Shown: positions 15,738-24,423 of the stretch, piece after piece
How the letters are laid out: each line of letters starts with the position of its first letter
Numbering within the stretch: position 1 is the first letter of the stretch
Source: Bradyrhizobium zhengyangense
Lineage (GTDB): Bacteria; Pseudomonadota; Alphaproteobacteria; Rhizobiales; Xanthobacteraceae
DNA: 64,000 nt
NCBI RefSeq assembly: GCF_022012435.1
Contig: NZ_JAKLUA010000005.1
Coordinates: 248,001-312,000, forward strand
Reading direction: 5' to 3'
The notes under the pieces: model-generated
Databases searched by the model: none
Seen by the model: the letters and a program-made list of their open reading frames with translations, nothing else
Told to the model about the DNA's origin: nothing
Position numbers and translations under genes: made by a program

Positions 15738-17597
15738 TCAGGCCATCAGTGAATTGGCCTTGTGCAGCCGGTCGGCGATCTCTGCGGTTTGATTCGCCGG
15801 AATTTCGACGAAGCGCACGAAGGCGGTCACGGCTTGCTCGAGGTTTGTCGCCTTGACGAAGCTGGGCACCTTTTTGCAAACGCCGATGATGATATCGGTG
15901 TTCTTTTTCGCATCGAGGAGGTCGGGCAGCTGATGACCAACCCCGAGACCCTTTCGCATGTTGAGCTGGAACAGCCCGACGCTGTCTTCGATCGAATTGT
16001 TGGTTCTCGCGTCGGCCTTGAGGGTCGATTCTTTCCATGCATTGGCAACCGCCGTGATCTGATGGATCCGATCGAAGCCGGCGGCGGCAAAGGCATTCAT
16101 GATGATATCGGCGTTCTTCCTCTGATCGGGACCGAAATCCTTGGGGAGGTTGATGTTGCCGACGGCAACAGGTCCGGTGGCAGTGGCCCCTGCCACGTCG
16201 AGCCAGCGGATCGCCGCGACGCGCGAGCGCGCAAAGGTGCTCTCCTTCACCTGATCCGACTGGTTGCCGCCCAGCAGCGTGATCGTGTTGGTGTCGCCCC
16301 TGACGTAGAAGCCGACGTGACCGGTGGTGTCGTGCTTCTCCGTCGGCGCCAGCACCACGACCGCGCCCGGTGGCGTATTGCTGGCGTTGATCGGCAGCGG
16401 ATCGCCCCAGCTCTTCCACGATGAGGCCGTTGCCGGATTATTTTTCGGTACGCTGGCGGCGGCGACCGGATTGTTGCAGGTCTTCATGCAAAATGAGACG
16501 AAGGCCGCGCACCAGGGTGTCTGCGACGTGTCGGTCGGGAAACTGATCGACTTGAAATATTCGAGGATCCTGGCGTCGCTATTTCCGACGCCCTCCTTGA
16601 TATTCTTGGCCTGTTCTTGCCTGGCAACATCCAACCACGGCGCCTTGCCGGAGCCGAGGACCGCGACAATCGTCTCCGGCGCGTTCTTGTTGATGAGATC
16701 GAAGGCGTCGCTCAGCCCCTGGGCGAATCTCGTGCTGACGCCGTTGACGAAATCCGTAACGGTCTTGGCGTTGGCGTCGTTCGTTCCCGTCAGACCGGGG
16801 CGCGCCTTGAACAGGGCCGCAATCTGGTCGTCGGCGAGGCCCGCCTTGCTCTTGAGAAAATCATTGAGCTTGAGGGTACCGTCGGACCCGGCTGCCGGCG
16901 CCGCAGCCGCCGGATCCTGGCCCATATCCGCCGGCGTCGCGGCCGCCGCAGCGAGCATGATCGCCGCTTTCGGGCTGGCGGTCAGATAGGCGAGGAAGAT
17001 TTCCAGATAGCTCGGCAGCGGCGGCTCGGTGTCGCTGCCCTGGCCGGCGTTCCGCTTCGCCTGGGTGATCGCCTTGGCGTCCGTGAACATCGTGAAGGCC
17101 GCGCCCCAGGCCTGGGACAGAGCATCATCCACGCTCCCCGTCCCGAAGCCGGCCGCAAGCGTGCCGCCATTATCGAGGAAGCGCTGCCATTCGGCCGTGC
17201 TGATCTGGCATGGACCGACGCCATCCGATCCGGGAATCTTGGGGCCAACATTCACCATCTTGTGGCCGGTATCCTGGGTTTCGAAGATCGCCCGTGCAAT
17301 CACATAGTCGGCCGAGACGAACCAGGGCGCGGTCTGGTCCAGCGCGTTGACGGCGCGCTCCGCGACGAGGCATTCGCGAACGAAGGCCGCTTCGCTCATA
17401 ATGTCTCGCCCCTTCACGGCCAGGCTTTCTTTCGCAACCCAGCCGGTTTCATCCGCATCGTCGACCTTGACTTCGATAAAGTCGCCCGAGACGTTTCCGG
17501 TGCCGACGACGGTCATGTTTCCGGTCAAGCCATCGATGGCCTTGCCGCCGGGCTTATCGAGCAGGTCGGGGAAACCTTTAACCAGATAAACTGTCAT
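15738..17597 (-). CDS. Multi-domain peptidoglycan hydrolase: SH3-like, lysozyme-like, CHAP-type amidase, lysozyme-like
   Basis: A 619-residue protein without signal peptide. Residues 1-65 look like a bacterial SH3 domain. Residues about 92-200 resemble a lysozyme/transglycosylase fold (IARAIFET with E106, then GVGPCQIS at 126-133). After an alanine/proline linker (215-240) comes a segment matching TIGR02594/CHAP-type endopeptidases: TPWCAAFVSFC with C363 as likely nucleophile, GHVGFY with H427, and LGGNQSD near 442. The C-terminal part (500-619) is again lysozyme-like: AWKESTLKADARTNN with E523 and VGLFQLN at 540-546. GAAGG precedes ATG 17597 at a good distance. It lies 12 bases after a lipoprotein gene in the same run. 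Domain calls are by eye; the CHAP and the C-terminal modules are the most secure. Confidence 0.75.
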   Translation of the reverse strand: MTVYLVKGFPDLLDKPGGKAIDGLTGNMTVVGTGNVSGDFIEVKVDDADETGWVAKESLAVKGRDIMSEAAFVRECLVAERAVNALDQTAPWFVSADYVIARAIFETQDTGHKMVNVGPKIPGSDGVGPCQISTAEWQRFLDNGGTLAAGFGTGSVDDALSQAWGAAFTMFTDAKAITQAKRNAGQGSDTEPPLPSYLEIFLAYLTASPKAAIMLAAAAATPADMGQDPAAAAPAAGSDGTLKLNDFLKSKAGLADDQIAALFKARPGLTGTNDANAKTVTDFVNGVSTRFAQGLSDAFDLINKNAPETIVAVLGSGKAPWLDVARQEQAKNIKEGVGNSDARILEYFKSISFPTDTSQTPWCAAFVSFCMKTCNNPVAAASVPKNNPATASSWKSWGDPLPINASNTPPGAVVVLAPTEKHDTTGHVGFYVRGDTNTITLLGGNQSDQVKESTFARSRVAAIRWLDVAGATATGPVAVGNINLPKDFGPDQRKNADIIMNAFAAAGFDRIHQITAVANAWKESTLKADARTNNSIEDSVGLFQLNMRKGLGVGHQLPDLLDAKKNTDIIIGVCKKVPSFVKATNLEQAVTAFVRFVEIPANQTAEIADRLHKANSLMA

Positions 17598-17609
17598 GGC
17601 TGACCTTCA

Positions 17610-19016
17610 TCAATGTTTCGGAGGCGCAGCGGGAGCCGCATTCGGATCTGGATTTGGACTTGAAGCCGCATTTGGAGTCGCAGCCGGAGCCGCGGTTGCG
17701 GCTGCTTTGTCTCTTTGCAGCTTTACGAGCCTGGCCACCAAGGCCGGGGTCGCCTGGGTGGTTGCTGAAGCCACCAGATCAACTTGTCCCAACTCTGTGC
17801 GAACCAGCGCGATCTTGGTGCGCAACGCCGGCGCACCAAGCTTGGTCGTGTTTAGAAGGGGCGCGCTGGGCCCCGAGACGTTCAGCAGGTCTATGAAAGC
17901 GCTCAGGTTGCCGGCACTGGGATTGTTGCCGTTGACGTCCTGCACCGTCGTATTGGCGAAGGTGAACTTCTCGAAGAAATTCATCGCGTCGCCGCAGTCC
18001 GGCTGGCTGATGATCGCAAGCCGCTCGGTCTTGTCGATGATACGATTGACCGTCGGCTTCGGCGTGCTCCGCGTCGCCTCGTAGATGTCGATGAGCATCT
18101 GGATCAGTTTTGTCTGGGGCAGGCCGCTCTTGGTGTTCTTGTCGAGACAAAGCCCATTCAGAGCGAATTGCTCGTCCTCGTTGCTCAGCGCACCTTTCTC
18201 GGCAAAGAATTGATCGAACTCAGCGCGCGGCGGGTTGAAAGGGCGGTCCGGCTTCTTCACCACGCTCGTCGGCGTGAATGGCACGCCCGCGCTCCGGGGT
18301 GAAATCAACGAGTCCTTTTGCAGCCCGTCGGCACCGTTGCGCTCGAACGTGGCGATGGTGTTGTTGATCTCGGTCTCGATCGTCATCGGCATGCACAGGC
18401 GCAGATAGGAGCGCAGCGCATAAAGGGCATTCGGCCTGCTGATGATGGCGACCGCCTTGGTCGACGCCGTACCCATCAGCCGGTCCCGGTATTCCTTCTG
18501 CCGGCTGAGCACGACCGCCTGAATCGTCGAGTGCGGCATGGTGAGGATCAGGCGCGACTGGACGTTGGTGAAAGTACCGGCCGCGAGCCCGAAAGCGGCA
18601 CCGACGATGGTGATCGGGTTGGCGCCCACCCCGCTCGCCAGCATGATCGTCTGCGCGGTCGCGCTGGCGAGAGCCAGTTCGTTGAGCACCGGCTCGCGCG
18701 TGCGCTGCGCATCGTCGAGCCAGGCCAGATAGGCATCGCAGCGCTGGTCGATATCGTTCATGCCGGCCTGGACGAACAGCCACCATGTTTTCGCATCATA
18801 GGGATCGGGGCCGCAACTCGTCACACCATCGAAAGCCGTCGGCACGATTCCGGCTTGCTGGCAGATCGCGGCAACGTAGGCGTTCTGCAGGTCGGTCTGC
18901 GCCGCAACATCGGCGGGATAGAGCTTGGTGCCGACGCCCTGGTTGGAGCTCAGGTCGCAGCCGGCAGAAAACAGCGCCATCGCGATACACGCCGCCCACC
19001 TCGCAACGTAGCGCAT
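17610..19016 (-). CDS. Predicted lipoprotein of unknown function
   Basis: Exported lipoprotein of about 468 residues. The start at 19016 (MRYVARW) follows GGGGG at five bases and gives a short signal peptide ending in the lipobox LFSAGC, with the cysteine as residue 20; a longer frame to 19058 would add 14 residues. The body has several cysteines (for example in AAICQQ, VTSCGPD, DQRCDAY) and a hydrophobic stretch around ASGVGANPITIVGAAFGLAA. The last 35 residues are low-complexity Ala/Pro/Asn. No known domain recognised. It lies 13 bases after the small upstream gene and 12 bases before the hydrolase gene, so it is part of the same operon and may hold the hydrolase or a receptor at the envelope. 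Confidence 0.75.
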   Translation of the reverse strand: MRYVARWAACIAMALFSAGCDLSSNQGVGTKLYPADVAAQTDLQNAYVAAICQQAGIVPTAFDGVTSCGPDPYDAKTWWLFVQAGMNDIDQRCDAYLAWLDDAQRTREPVLNELALASATAQTIMLASGVGANPITIVGAAFGLAAGTFTNVQSRLILTMPHSTIQAVVLSRQKEYRDRLMGTASTKAVAIISRPNALYALRSYLRLCMPMTIETEINNTIATFERNGADGLQKDSLISPRSAGVPFTPTSVVKKPDRPFNPPRAEFDQFFAEKGALSNEDEQFALNGLCLDKNTKSGLPQTKLIQMLIDIYEATRSTPKPTVNRIIDKTERLAIISQPDCGDAMNFFEKFTFANTTVQDVNGNNPSAGNLSAFIDLLNVSGPSAPLLNTTKLGAPALRTKIALVRTELGQVDLVASATTQATPALVARLVKLQRDKAAATAAPAATPNAASSPNPDPNAAPAAPPKH

Positions 19017-19029
19017 CCACGCCCCCGTC

Positions 19030-19290
19030 TTAGCAGAGTGACTTGTCGTCAAAATCATCGCCAGATGTCCCGGTTCTCGGCTCCTCGGAGCGCTCGTATT
19101 TCTCCTCGGCAGCGTTCAAATTGGCAGTGACGATCGTGAAGGCGCTCTGGACGTCGTCGACGACGTCGCGGCGACCCGTGTTGATGTTGCGGACCTGCAC
19201 CCGCCAGCGAGCCGAGCCGCTGCCGTCGAGCGCCTCCCGCCAGAATCGCAGGATGAAAACCGGATCAAACGGTGGTCTTTGCAAGCTCAT
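19030..19290 (-). CDS. Small conserved-looking hypothetical protein
   Basis: 86 residues with no signal peptide. The pattern RPPFDPVFILRFWREALDG then SARWRVQVRNINTGRRDVV and a helix VQSAFTIVTANLN looks like a compact alpha/beta protein rather than random translation: small basic/aromatic proteins that start with an R-W-R-V strand and a 'tGer' turn are common beside regulators in rhizobia. There is no good Shine-Dalgarno at ATG 19290. It is the first gene of the cluster downstream of the SARP regulator, just past a set of direct repeats. Function unknown. Confidence 0.6.
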   Translation of the reverse strand: MSLQRPPFDPVFILRFWREALDGSGSARWRVQVRNINTGRRDVVDDVQSAFTIVTANLNAAEEKYERSEEPRTGTSGDDFDDKSLC

Positions 19291-19322
19291 GCCGTGACGA
19301 TGGCATGGTCCGAACTCGGAAC

Positions 19323-19419
19323 GATCCGGCGATGATCTCGGGATCGCCAGGTGTCCGATCTCGGCTCGCCCGCGGATGGCTCGCGCAGAGATGGTCTGCC
19401 GATCACGGTGAGATCACGG
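19323..19419. promoter_or_regulatory. Phased GATC(A/T)CGG direct repeats, candidate SARP operator
   Basis: GATCACGG occurs at 19401 and 19412, exactly 11 bases apart, which on the minus strand is two CCGTGAT heptamers with a four-base spacer. GATCTCGG occurs at 19334 and 19357, and GATCCGG at 19323. Start-to-start distances are 11, 23, 44 and 11 bases, close to whole turns of the helix. SARP regulators are known to bind heptamer direct repeats with an 11-base period. The repeats lie between the SARP gene and the operon it would control. Confidence 0.5.
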
Positions 19420-19499
19420 CATGACTTGCAGCCGCGCGGGCAGCGCCGGCGACCCGGTCGCAGCAAGTACGTATGATGCTCTGGGCAGTGAGAGTGAGC

Positions 19500-20324
19500 T
19501 CAGCTCAGGAAGCGCTGTCGTCCATCGGTGCCGAACAACCGCGCGCGCAAATGCTGCAAGGTTTCGGCATCGTGCAGGTTCTTGATCTCTTCGATGGTCG
19601 CCCGTGTGGCCGGAAGCGGCGAAATCCCAAGCTCTTTCCTGATCAGGCCGATCCAATGATCATAATATCGAATGGCGTCATTGCGCCGCTCGTCGAGCGC
19701 GAGCACGATCAGGAGGTATCGAACCAACTCTTCCCTGTAGGGATCGAAGCGGAGTGCGTGACGCGCGAGCTGAATGGCCTCGTGATGACGCTCCTGCTGT
19801 CCAAGATGCCGGACGAGGGTGAGGGCGGCCTGGACGAACATGGAATGAAGCCGCTCACGTTCCTCCAGAACCCAATCGGCCTCCTCTCCATCCAGGAAGG
19901 GACCCTCATACCGGTACAGGACGGTCAGTATCTCCTTGATCCTGCGCGTGTCGAGGTCAGCCACGGAGCCGCCGAGCGTCGTCTGGGCGGCGTGAAGGAG
20001 AGCCCAGGTATCGACGTCGAGCCACGCGCACTTCTCCAGGATCGTCTCAAGGCCCACGGTCCTGAGATTGTTATCCTTTTCGCACTCGCGAGACGACGCG
20101 AGCAGTTTCCGCAGGCGCCAGACCGCCGAGTTCATGGCCCGGCGCCCTCTCTCTGCGTCGAGGTCCGGCCAAAACAGGTCGATCATTCTTTCGCGGCGAT
20201 GTGGGCGATCGGGAAAAGTGAAGAGAAAACCGGCCATCCGCCGCCCGGCTGGTCCGAGTTCAGCCCAGATATGTTCGTGGTCACTCGCGACTCGGCTGGA
20301 CCCGAGCAGGCTTATCGTCAACAC
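19500..20324 (-). CDS. SARP-type transcriptional activator with BTAD domain
   Basis: Regulator of about 274 residues. GTG 20324 is preferred over TTG 20351 because GGGGG lies seven bases before it and it gives the family-typical opening LTISLLGSSRV. The N-terminal part (about residues 1-95) is an OmpR-like winged helix of the SARP type (LFWPDLDAERGRRAMNSAVWRLRKLL). Residues about 110-260 form a bacterial transcriptional activation domain (BTAD) of TPR-like helices (LDVDTWALLHAAQ, then YRYEGPFLDGEEADWVLEERERL, and HALRFDPYREELVRYLL). It lacks the NB-ARC part of large AfsR-type proteins. It heads a minus-strand cluster and is probably its activator. Base composition is lower in G/C than in the neighbouring housekeeping genes. 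Confidence 0.85.
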   Translation of the reverse strand: MLTISLLGSSRVASDHEHIWAELGPAGRRMAGFLFTFPDRPHRRERMIDLFWPDLDAERGRRAMNSAVWRLRKLLASSRECEKDNNLRTVGLETILEKCAWLDVDTWALLHAAQTTLGGSVADLDTRRIKEILTVLYRYEGPFLDGEEADWVLEERERLHSMFVQAALTLVRHLGQQERHHEAIQLARHALRFDPYREELVRYLLIVLALDERRNDAIRYYDHWIGLIRKELGISPLPATRATIEEIKNLHDAETLQHLRARLFGTDGRQRFLS

Positions 20325-20351
20325 GGCCTTGCCCCCAAACGCACGCTTCAA

Positions 20352-20910
20352 AGGAACTTTTTAGAATTCGCCCTAAAATTGTAGCCTGACAAAAAACTGC
20401 CCAGAGTCAAGATTTCAAATCGACGCCGCTGCTCGCAGCTCCCTGATGAGCTTTGCAGGCATTGTAGTGGGGTAGCGGGGTAGCGGGTTTACGTTCGCTC
20501 TGTCGACGGGCAACCTAAATCACTCCAAGGGCACGCTAGATGGATCTGAGGTCTTCCCGCCGAGCAGGGTCGCTTCCGTCGGGAAACGCTATTTTGGATC
20601 GGCTTCAATAAGGTGCAGCATCCGCCCCCCGAAGGCCGTCGATGAACTCCCCAAGGGAGCGCATGCAAAGACATCTTCTCGGTTGCGTCCGGGTGAGGGC
20701 TTAGAGAGCAAAAGAGCAATGTCTGATTGAATGCAATTACATGGTGATTTCAACTATATAAGAGTTCGCAATTTAGTTCTGAATGGCGCACCATCCTGAA
20801 AATATAAGTAAGAACAATAGCGTTTCACGACGAATTTCGTTATTCCGAACAAAGGAATTGAGACGGCCGTAGCCCTGCTTTGCTTCGGGGCCGTCGCGTG
20901 AATGGCGAAC
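20352..20910. other. AT-rich intergenic region, no gene seen
   Basis: About 560 bases, clearly richer in A/T than the surroundings, especially 20720-20870. It must carry the promoter of the SARP gene (minus strand). A short tandem GGGGTAGC-GGGGTAGC-GGG occurs near 20470-20486. Small open frames here (for example 20489-20719 minus) have atypical composition and no convincing ribosome site. No tRNA fragment or clear attachment repeat of the tRNA-Leu end was found. Confidence 0.6.
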
Positions 20911-23208
20911 TCAAGCTGCCGTCTGAGCCGCCACGGCTTCGTAAATGTCCTCCTCCTGAGCAGTGTGCATGCGCACCAGCGTTTCGATCGCCTCGATCAC
21001 CCGTTGGGCATCCCGGACAAGATAGCGATCGACCTTCTCCGACGGCAGATCCTCCACGATCCGATCGAGCAGCCTTGTCAGGTGCAGAATCTCCCGATGG
21101 GCGCGGCTCATGGCAGAAAGGCCGTGGCGTTCGCGGAGCACCTCCGCAAGCTTCGGATAGACGCTGTCCTCGTCCTCGCGCTCATGCATCACGACGCTGC
21201 TCTGAACAAGGCGCTGGGCCTCCACTATCAGCGCCGCAGCGGATTCGGGCGTCGCATCATCCAATGCATCGACGATTCTGCGCACCCGGTCGAGGTCCTT
21301 GAAGAGGGCCAGATGATCGTGATGCAATGCCAGCCCCTGCTCCGCGCTGATGCGTGCACCGCCCCTGGCAAGGGCCGGAGTGAGCGCCCGCAATGCGTTC
21401 AGAATGACCGCAACGTCGATGATCTCCTGGACGATGGCCGCGGGCACGGGATTGAGCCAGCCAACGGTTGCAGCGACCATTGCCACCAATGACAACCCCA
21501 TGCCGACAACAATGCTTTGCAGGGCGATGCGTCGTGCTCGCTGCGCAATCATGATCGCCTCGCCGACGCGATCGAGCCGGTCGGCCAAGATCACTACATC
21601 GGCGGCCTCGGACGACGCGGTCGCGCCGCGCGCGCCGAGCGCGACCCCGATATCGGCCACGGCCAGTGCCGGGGCGTCATTGATGCCATCGCCGACCATG
21701 ATGGTCGGATGCAGCCTCTGCTCCGCGCGGACTGCCTCGACCTTGTCTGAAGGAACGCGGTCGGCCAGCACGGCGTCGAGGTCGAGCGCGGCACCGATGG
21801 CCTGCGCTGCCGCGGCGCGATCGCCCGTGACCATCACCATTCGCGCGATGCCGGCATCGCGCAGCAGCCGGATCGCTCGCGGCGTATCGGCCCGCAACTC
21901 GTCGGCCAGCAGCAACGCTCCGATCGGACGGCGATTCACAGCGACGAAGACGATCAGGGCCGAGCGCCATGAGGCGCGCCGGATCGCCCGCAGCTCCCAA
22001 GGCAACAATTCGGCATGCGCGCGAAGCAGCTCTCGCGAGCCCGCAGTGACCCTTCGCCCGTCGACCAGGCCGCTCAAGCCGGTGCCCATGGTTTCCTTGA
22101 CTTGTTCGGGCGCTTTCAGCTTGAGGTGGCGATCGAGGGCTGCAGCGACGACGGTCTTGGCAAGCACGTGATGCGAGGCCTGCTCGAGCGATGCCGCAAG
22201 CCTGAGGACCTCGTCCGGATCTTCCCCGGGAGCGACCTCGACAGAAAGCAACCGTGCCCCTCCGACGGTCAGGGTGCCGGTCTTGTCAAACAGCACCGTG
22301 TGCGCGCGAGCCAGCGCTTCCAAGGCCCCTCCACCCTTGGCGAGGATGCCGCGCCGGGCCGCGCGCGCCACCCCCGCGATGAAGGCGACTGGTGCAGCCA
22401 GGATCAGGGGGCAAGGCGTCGCCGCCACCAGCACAGCAAGGCTGCGCGTCAAATCACCGGAAATCCACCATGCAAGGAAGGCGACCGCGAGCGTCACCGG
22501 GAGAAGGACCAGCGCAAAACGATCGGCCATCCGCACAAAGGGCGCCTTCGCCGTTTGGGCTGCCGTCACCATCCGCACGATGCCGGCATAGGTGCTCTCG
22601 CCGGCCGGCGCGGTCACGGTCAAGTCGAAGGTCTCGCCCGCGTTCAACGAACCGGAAAGAACTGCGCTGCCGCGTGTCTTCTCGACCGGAATGGGTTCGC
22701 CGCTAACCGCGGACTCGTCGATGGTGGCCGAGGCCGAGCCAACGATACCGTCGACCGGCACGATCTCGCCCGCTCTGACCAGCAGCTCTTCGCCCACCGA
22801 CACTGCCTCGATCGGGACCTCCTCGATCCCGCTGTTGCCTTTGCGGTGTGCCCGCCGCGGTGCGCGATCGACCAGGGAGCGCAGGTCACGCTCCGCCCGC
22901 GCGATCGCGATATCCTCCAGCACGTTGCCGCCGGAATACATCAGCGCAACCACGGCGCCAGCAAGCGGCTGGCCGAGCGCCAACGCCGCGCTCATCGACA
23001 GCAGCGCAATCGCGTCCACTCCGAAGCGACCGCCCAGAAGATCTCTGACGATCGAGACCGCCAGTCCGCCGATCACGGGCGCGGTGCCGAGTTTCCACGC
23101 AAGATCCGCAAGATCAGGCCGGCCCGCCACCCGCGCGAGAATACCCGCGGTCAATCCTGCGATTGCAATCGCAACCAGGCCCCATCGCAGGACCCGCTCA
23201 AACGACAT
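20911..23208 (-). CDS. P1B-5-type metal-transporting ATPase with C-terminal hemerythrin domain
   Basis: Inner-membrane metal pump of 765 residues with no N-terminal metal-binding domain. Seen in order: actuator motif SGEP (169-172), membrane motif TPCP (264-267), phosphorylation site DKTGTLT (309-315), the SHH of the nucleotide domain (346-348), TGD (461-463), GDGINDAP (507-514), then two membrane helices with PVPAAIVQEIIDVAVILNAL. Residues about 622-758 are a hemerythrin-like four-helix domain with HHDH at 629-632, HEREDE from 675, HREILH from 704 and HTAQEE from 748, the expected di-iron ligands. The TPCP motif plus a hemerythrin tail defines the P1B-5 group, whose studied rhizobial member (Nia of Sinorhizobium) is linked to nickel and iron export. 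The gene stands alone. Confidence 0.9.
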   Translation of the reverse strand: MSFERVLRWGLVAIAIAGLTAGILARVAGRPDLADLAWKLGTAPVIGGLAVSIVRDLLGGRFGVDAIALLSMSAALALGQPLAGAVVALMYSGGNVLEDIAIARAERDLRSLVDRAPRRAHRKGNSGIEEVPIEAVSVGEELLVRAGEIVPVDGIVGSASATIDESAVSGEPIPVEKTRGSAVLSGSLNAGETFDLTVTAPAGESTYAGIVRMVTAAQTAKAPFVRMADRFALVLLPVTLAVAFLAWWISGDLTRSLAVLVAATPCPLILAAPVAFIAGVARAARRGILAKGGGALEALARAHTVLFDKTGTLTVGGARLLSVEVAPGEDPDEVLRLAASLEQASHHVLAKTVVAAALDRHLKLKAPEQVKETMGTGLSGLVDGRRVTAGSRELLRAHAELLPWELRAIRRASWRSALIVFVAVNRRPIGALLLADELRADTPRAIRLLRDAGIARMVMVTGDRAAAAQAIGAALDLDAVLADRVPSDKVEAVRAEQRLHPTIMVGDGINDAPALAVADIGVALGARGATASSEAADVVILADRLDRVGEAIMIAQRARRIALQSIVVGMGLSLVAMVAATVGWLNPVPAAIVQEIIDVAVILNALRALTPALARGGARISAEQGLALHHDHLALFKDLDRVRRIVDALDDATPESAAALIVEAQRLVQSSVVMHEREDEDSVYPKLAEVLRERHGLSAMSRAHREILHLTRLLDRIVEDLPSEKVDRYLVRDAQRVIEAIETLVRMHTAQEEDIYEAVAAQTAA

Positions 23209-23353
23209 GGCTTGGTTCCATAGCTACACGGACTTCACTCTCTCCCGAAACCGGCATCGTCGCTTGAGCAGAATCAAACGCCCAGTCGAGGAATCCCATC
23301 CAGAAGTCGTCCGAGGAGGAGGAGGCCAATGCGAAGCGGCTCAATGAGCCGGG

Positions 23354-24373
23354 TCAGGGCTCCAGCACCGCCGGCAGCCGGAACACAGTGAAAAGCTTCG
23401 GGGCGAGCGGCTGCATGAACATCGTCATCGCCGCGATCCGATCCTTGTCCAGCGCCAGGAGCTGGATGGAATGGGCATTCCAGCGCCTTTCCGCGCCGAG
23501 GGAGTAGAGGGCGAATGCCGGCTGCAGGTTTGCGCCGACAGGCACCAGCCTGAAGCCGCGGTAGGCGGGCCAGACGGCCCGGAAGAAATCCGCGATCGAA
23601 GAGCGGCCGCGATACCACTCTCGCCAGGGAGGCATCGAATAGACGGCGTCTTCCTTCAGCAGCGAGACGAACCGCTCCAGGTCGGCGCTTTCCCAGGCCA
23701 GCACGTAGCGCTCCAGCAGGCTTCGCTGATGCTCATCGGCGGTCGGGGCCTGCCGAACGTCACGGTCGAGCGTGACCAGCTTGGCCCGCGCCCGTTGCAG
23801 GGCGCTGTTCACCGAGGCCACCGAAGCATCGAGCACGGCGGCGACCTCGATCGCTGACCAGCCCAAGACGTCGGCCAGCAGCAGCACGGCGCGCTGGCGC
23901 GGCGGCAGTTGCTGGATGGCGGTGATGAACGCGAAACGGACAGACTCGCGCAGCTCGTAGCGGACGTCAGGCCCTCCGGCGGGATCCGGCAGGCTCTCGA
24001 GCTCGGCGTCGGGATAGGGCTCGATCCACAGCGTTTCCGCATCCGACCGCCCCTGCGGCCTCTGGGTCGACGGGCCTCCCAGCTGGTCGGGCATTGTCCG
24101 GCCGTGCTTCGAACGGCGCGCCATATTGAGCGCAACGTTCGTCGCGATCCGGTAGAGCCAGTTCTTGATCGAGGCGCGCGCCTCGAAGTCGTCGAAGCCC
24201 CGCCAGGCCCGCAGCATGGTCTCCTGGACCGCGTCCTCGGCCTCGTGAAGCGATCCCAGCATCCGATAGCAATGCAGCTTGAGCGCGCGGCGATGCGCTT
24301 CGGCCACGCGGGCGAAGTCCGCTCGGCTCGGCGGCGCAACGTTTGGAGAACCGACCGACGTCCTGTCTCTCAT
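23354..24373 (-). CDS. ECF sigma factor with C-terminal SnoaL-like domain
   Basis: Extracytoplasmic-function sigma factor of the long SigG/TIGR02960 type, about 339 residues from ATG 24373 (an in-frame ATG at 24397 would add eight). Region 2 is seen in LKLHCYRMLGSLHEAEDAVQ and the following MLRAWRGFDDFE and IKNWLYRIATNVAL. Region 4 is LPPRQRAVLLLADVLGWSAI followed by EVAAVLDASVASVNSALQRA, a clear helix-turn-helix. The last 110 residues (ERYVLAWESADLERFVSLLK onward) form a SnoaL/NTF2-like domain that in this group modulates activity in place of an anti-sigma factor. It follows an SDR gene by about 50 bases on the same strand, and no anti-sigma gene is adjacent. Confidence 0.88.
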   Translation of the reverse strand: MRDRTSVGSPNVAPPSRADFARVAEAHRRALKLHCYRMLGSLHEAEDAVQETMLRAWRGFDDFEARASIKNWLYRIATNVALNMARRSKHGRTMPDQLGGPSTQRPQGRSDAETLWIEPYPDAELESLPDPAGGPDVRYELRESVRFAFITAIQQLPPRQRAVLLLADVLGWSAIEVAAVLDASVASVNSALQRARAKLVTLDRDVRQAPTADEHQRSLLERYVLAWESADLERFVSLLKEDAVYSMPPWREWYRGRSSIADFFRAVWPAYRGFRLVPVGANLQPAFALYSLGAERRWNAHSIQLLALDKDRIAAMTMFMQPLAPKLFTVFRLPAVLEP

Positions 24374-24423
24374 GACGATACCATTTGGCGACACCATTGA
24401 ATTGCTGCAGTCCCGCTCTTCTC

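Noticed and set aside
20489..20719. 76-codon minus-strand frame in the AT-rich gap
   Set aside because: No ribosome site, cysteine- and serine-rich random-looking sequence, and codon use unlike the neighbours.
14991..20910. Prophage
   Set aside because: A hydrolase and a membrane protein alone are present; no capsid, tail, terminase, integrase or phage repressor genes were seen.
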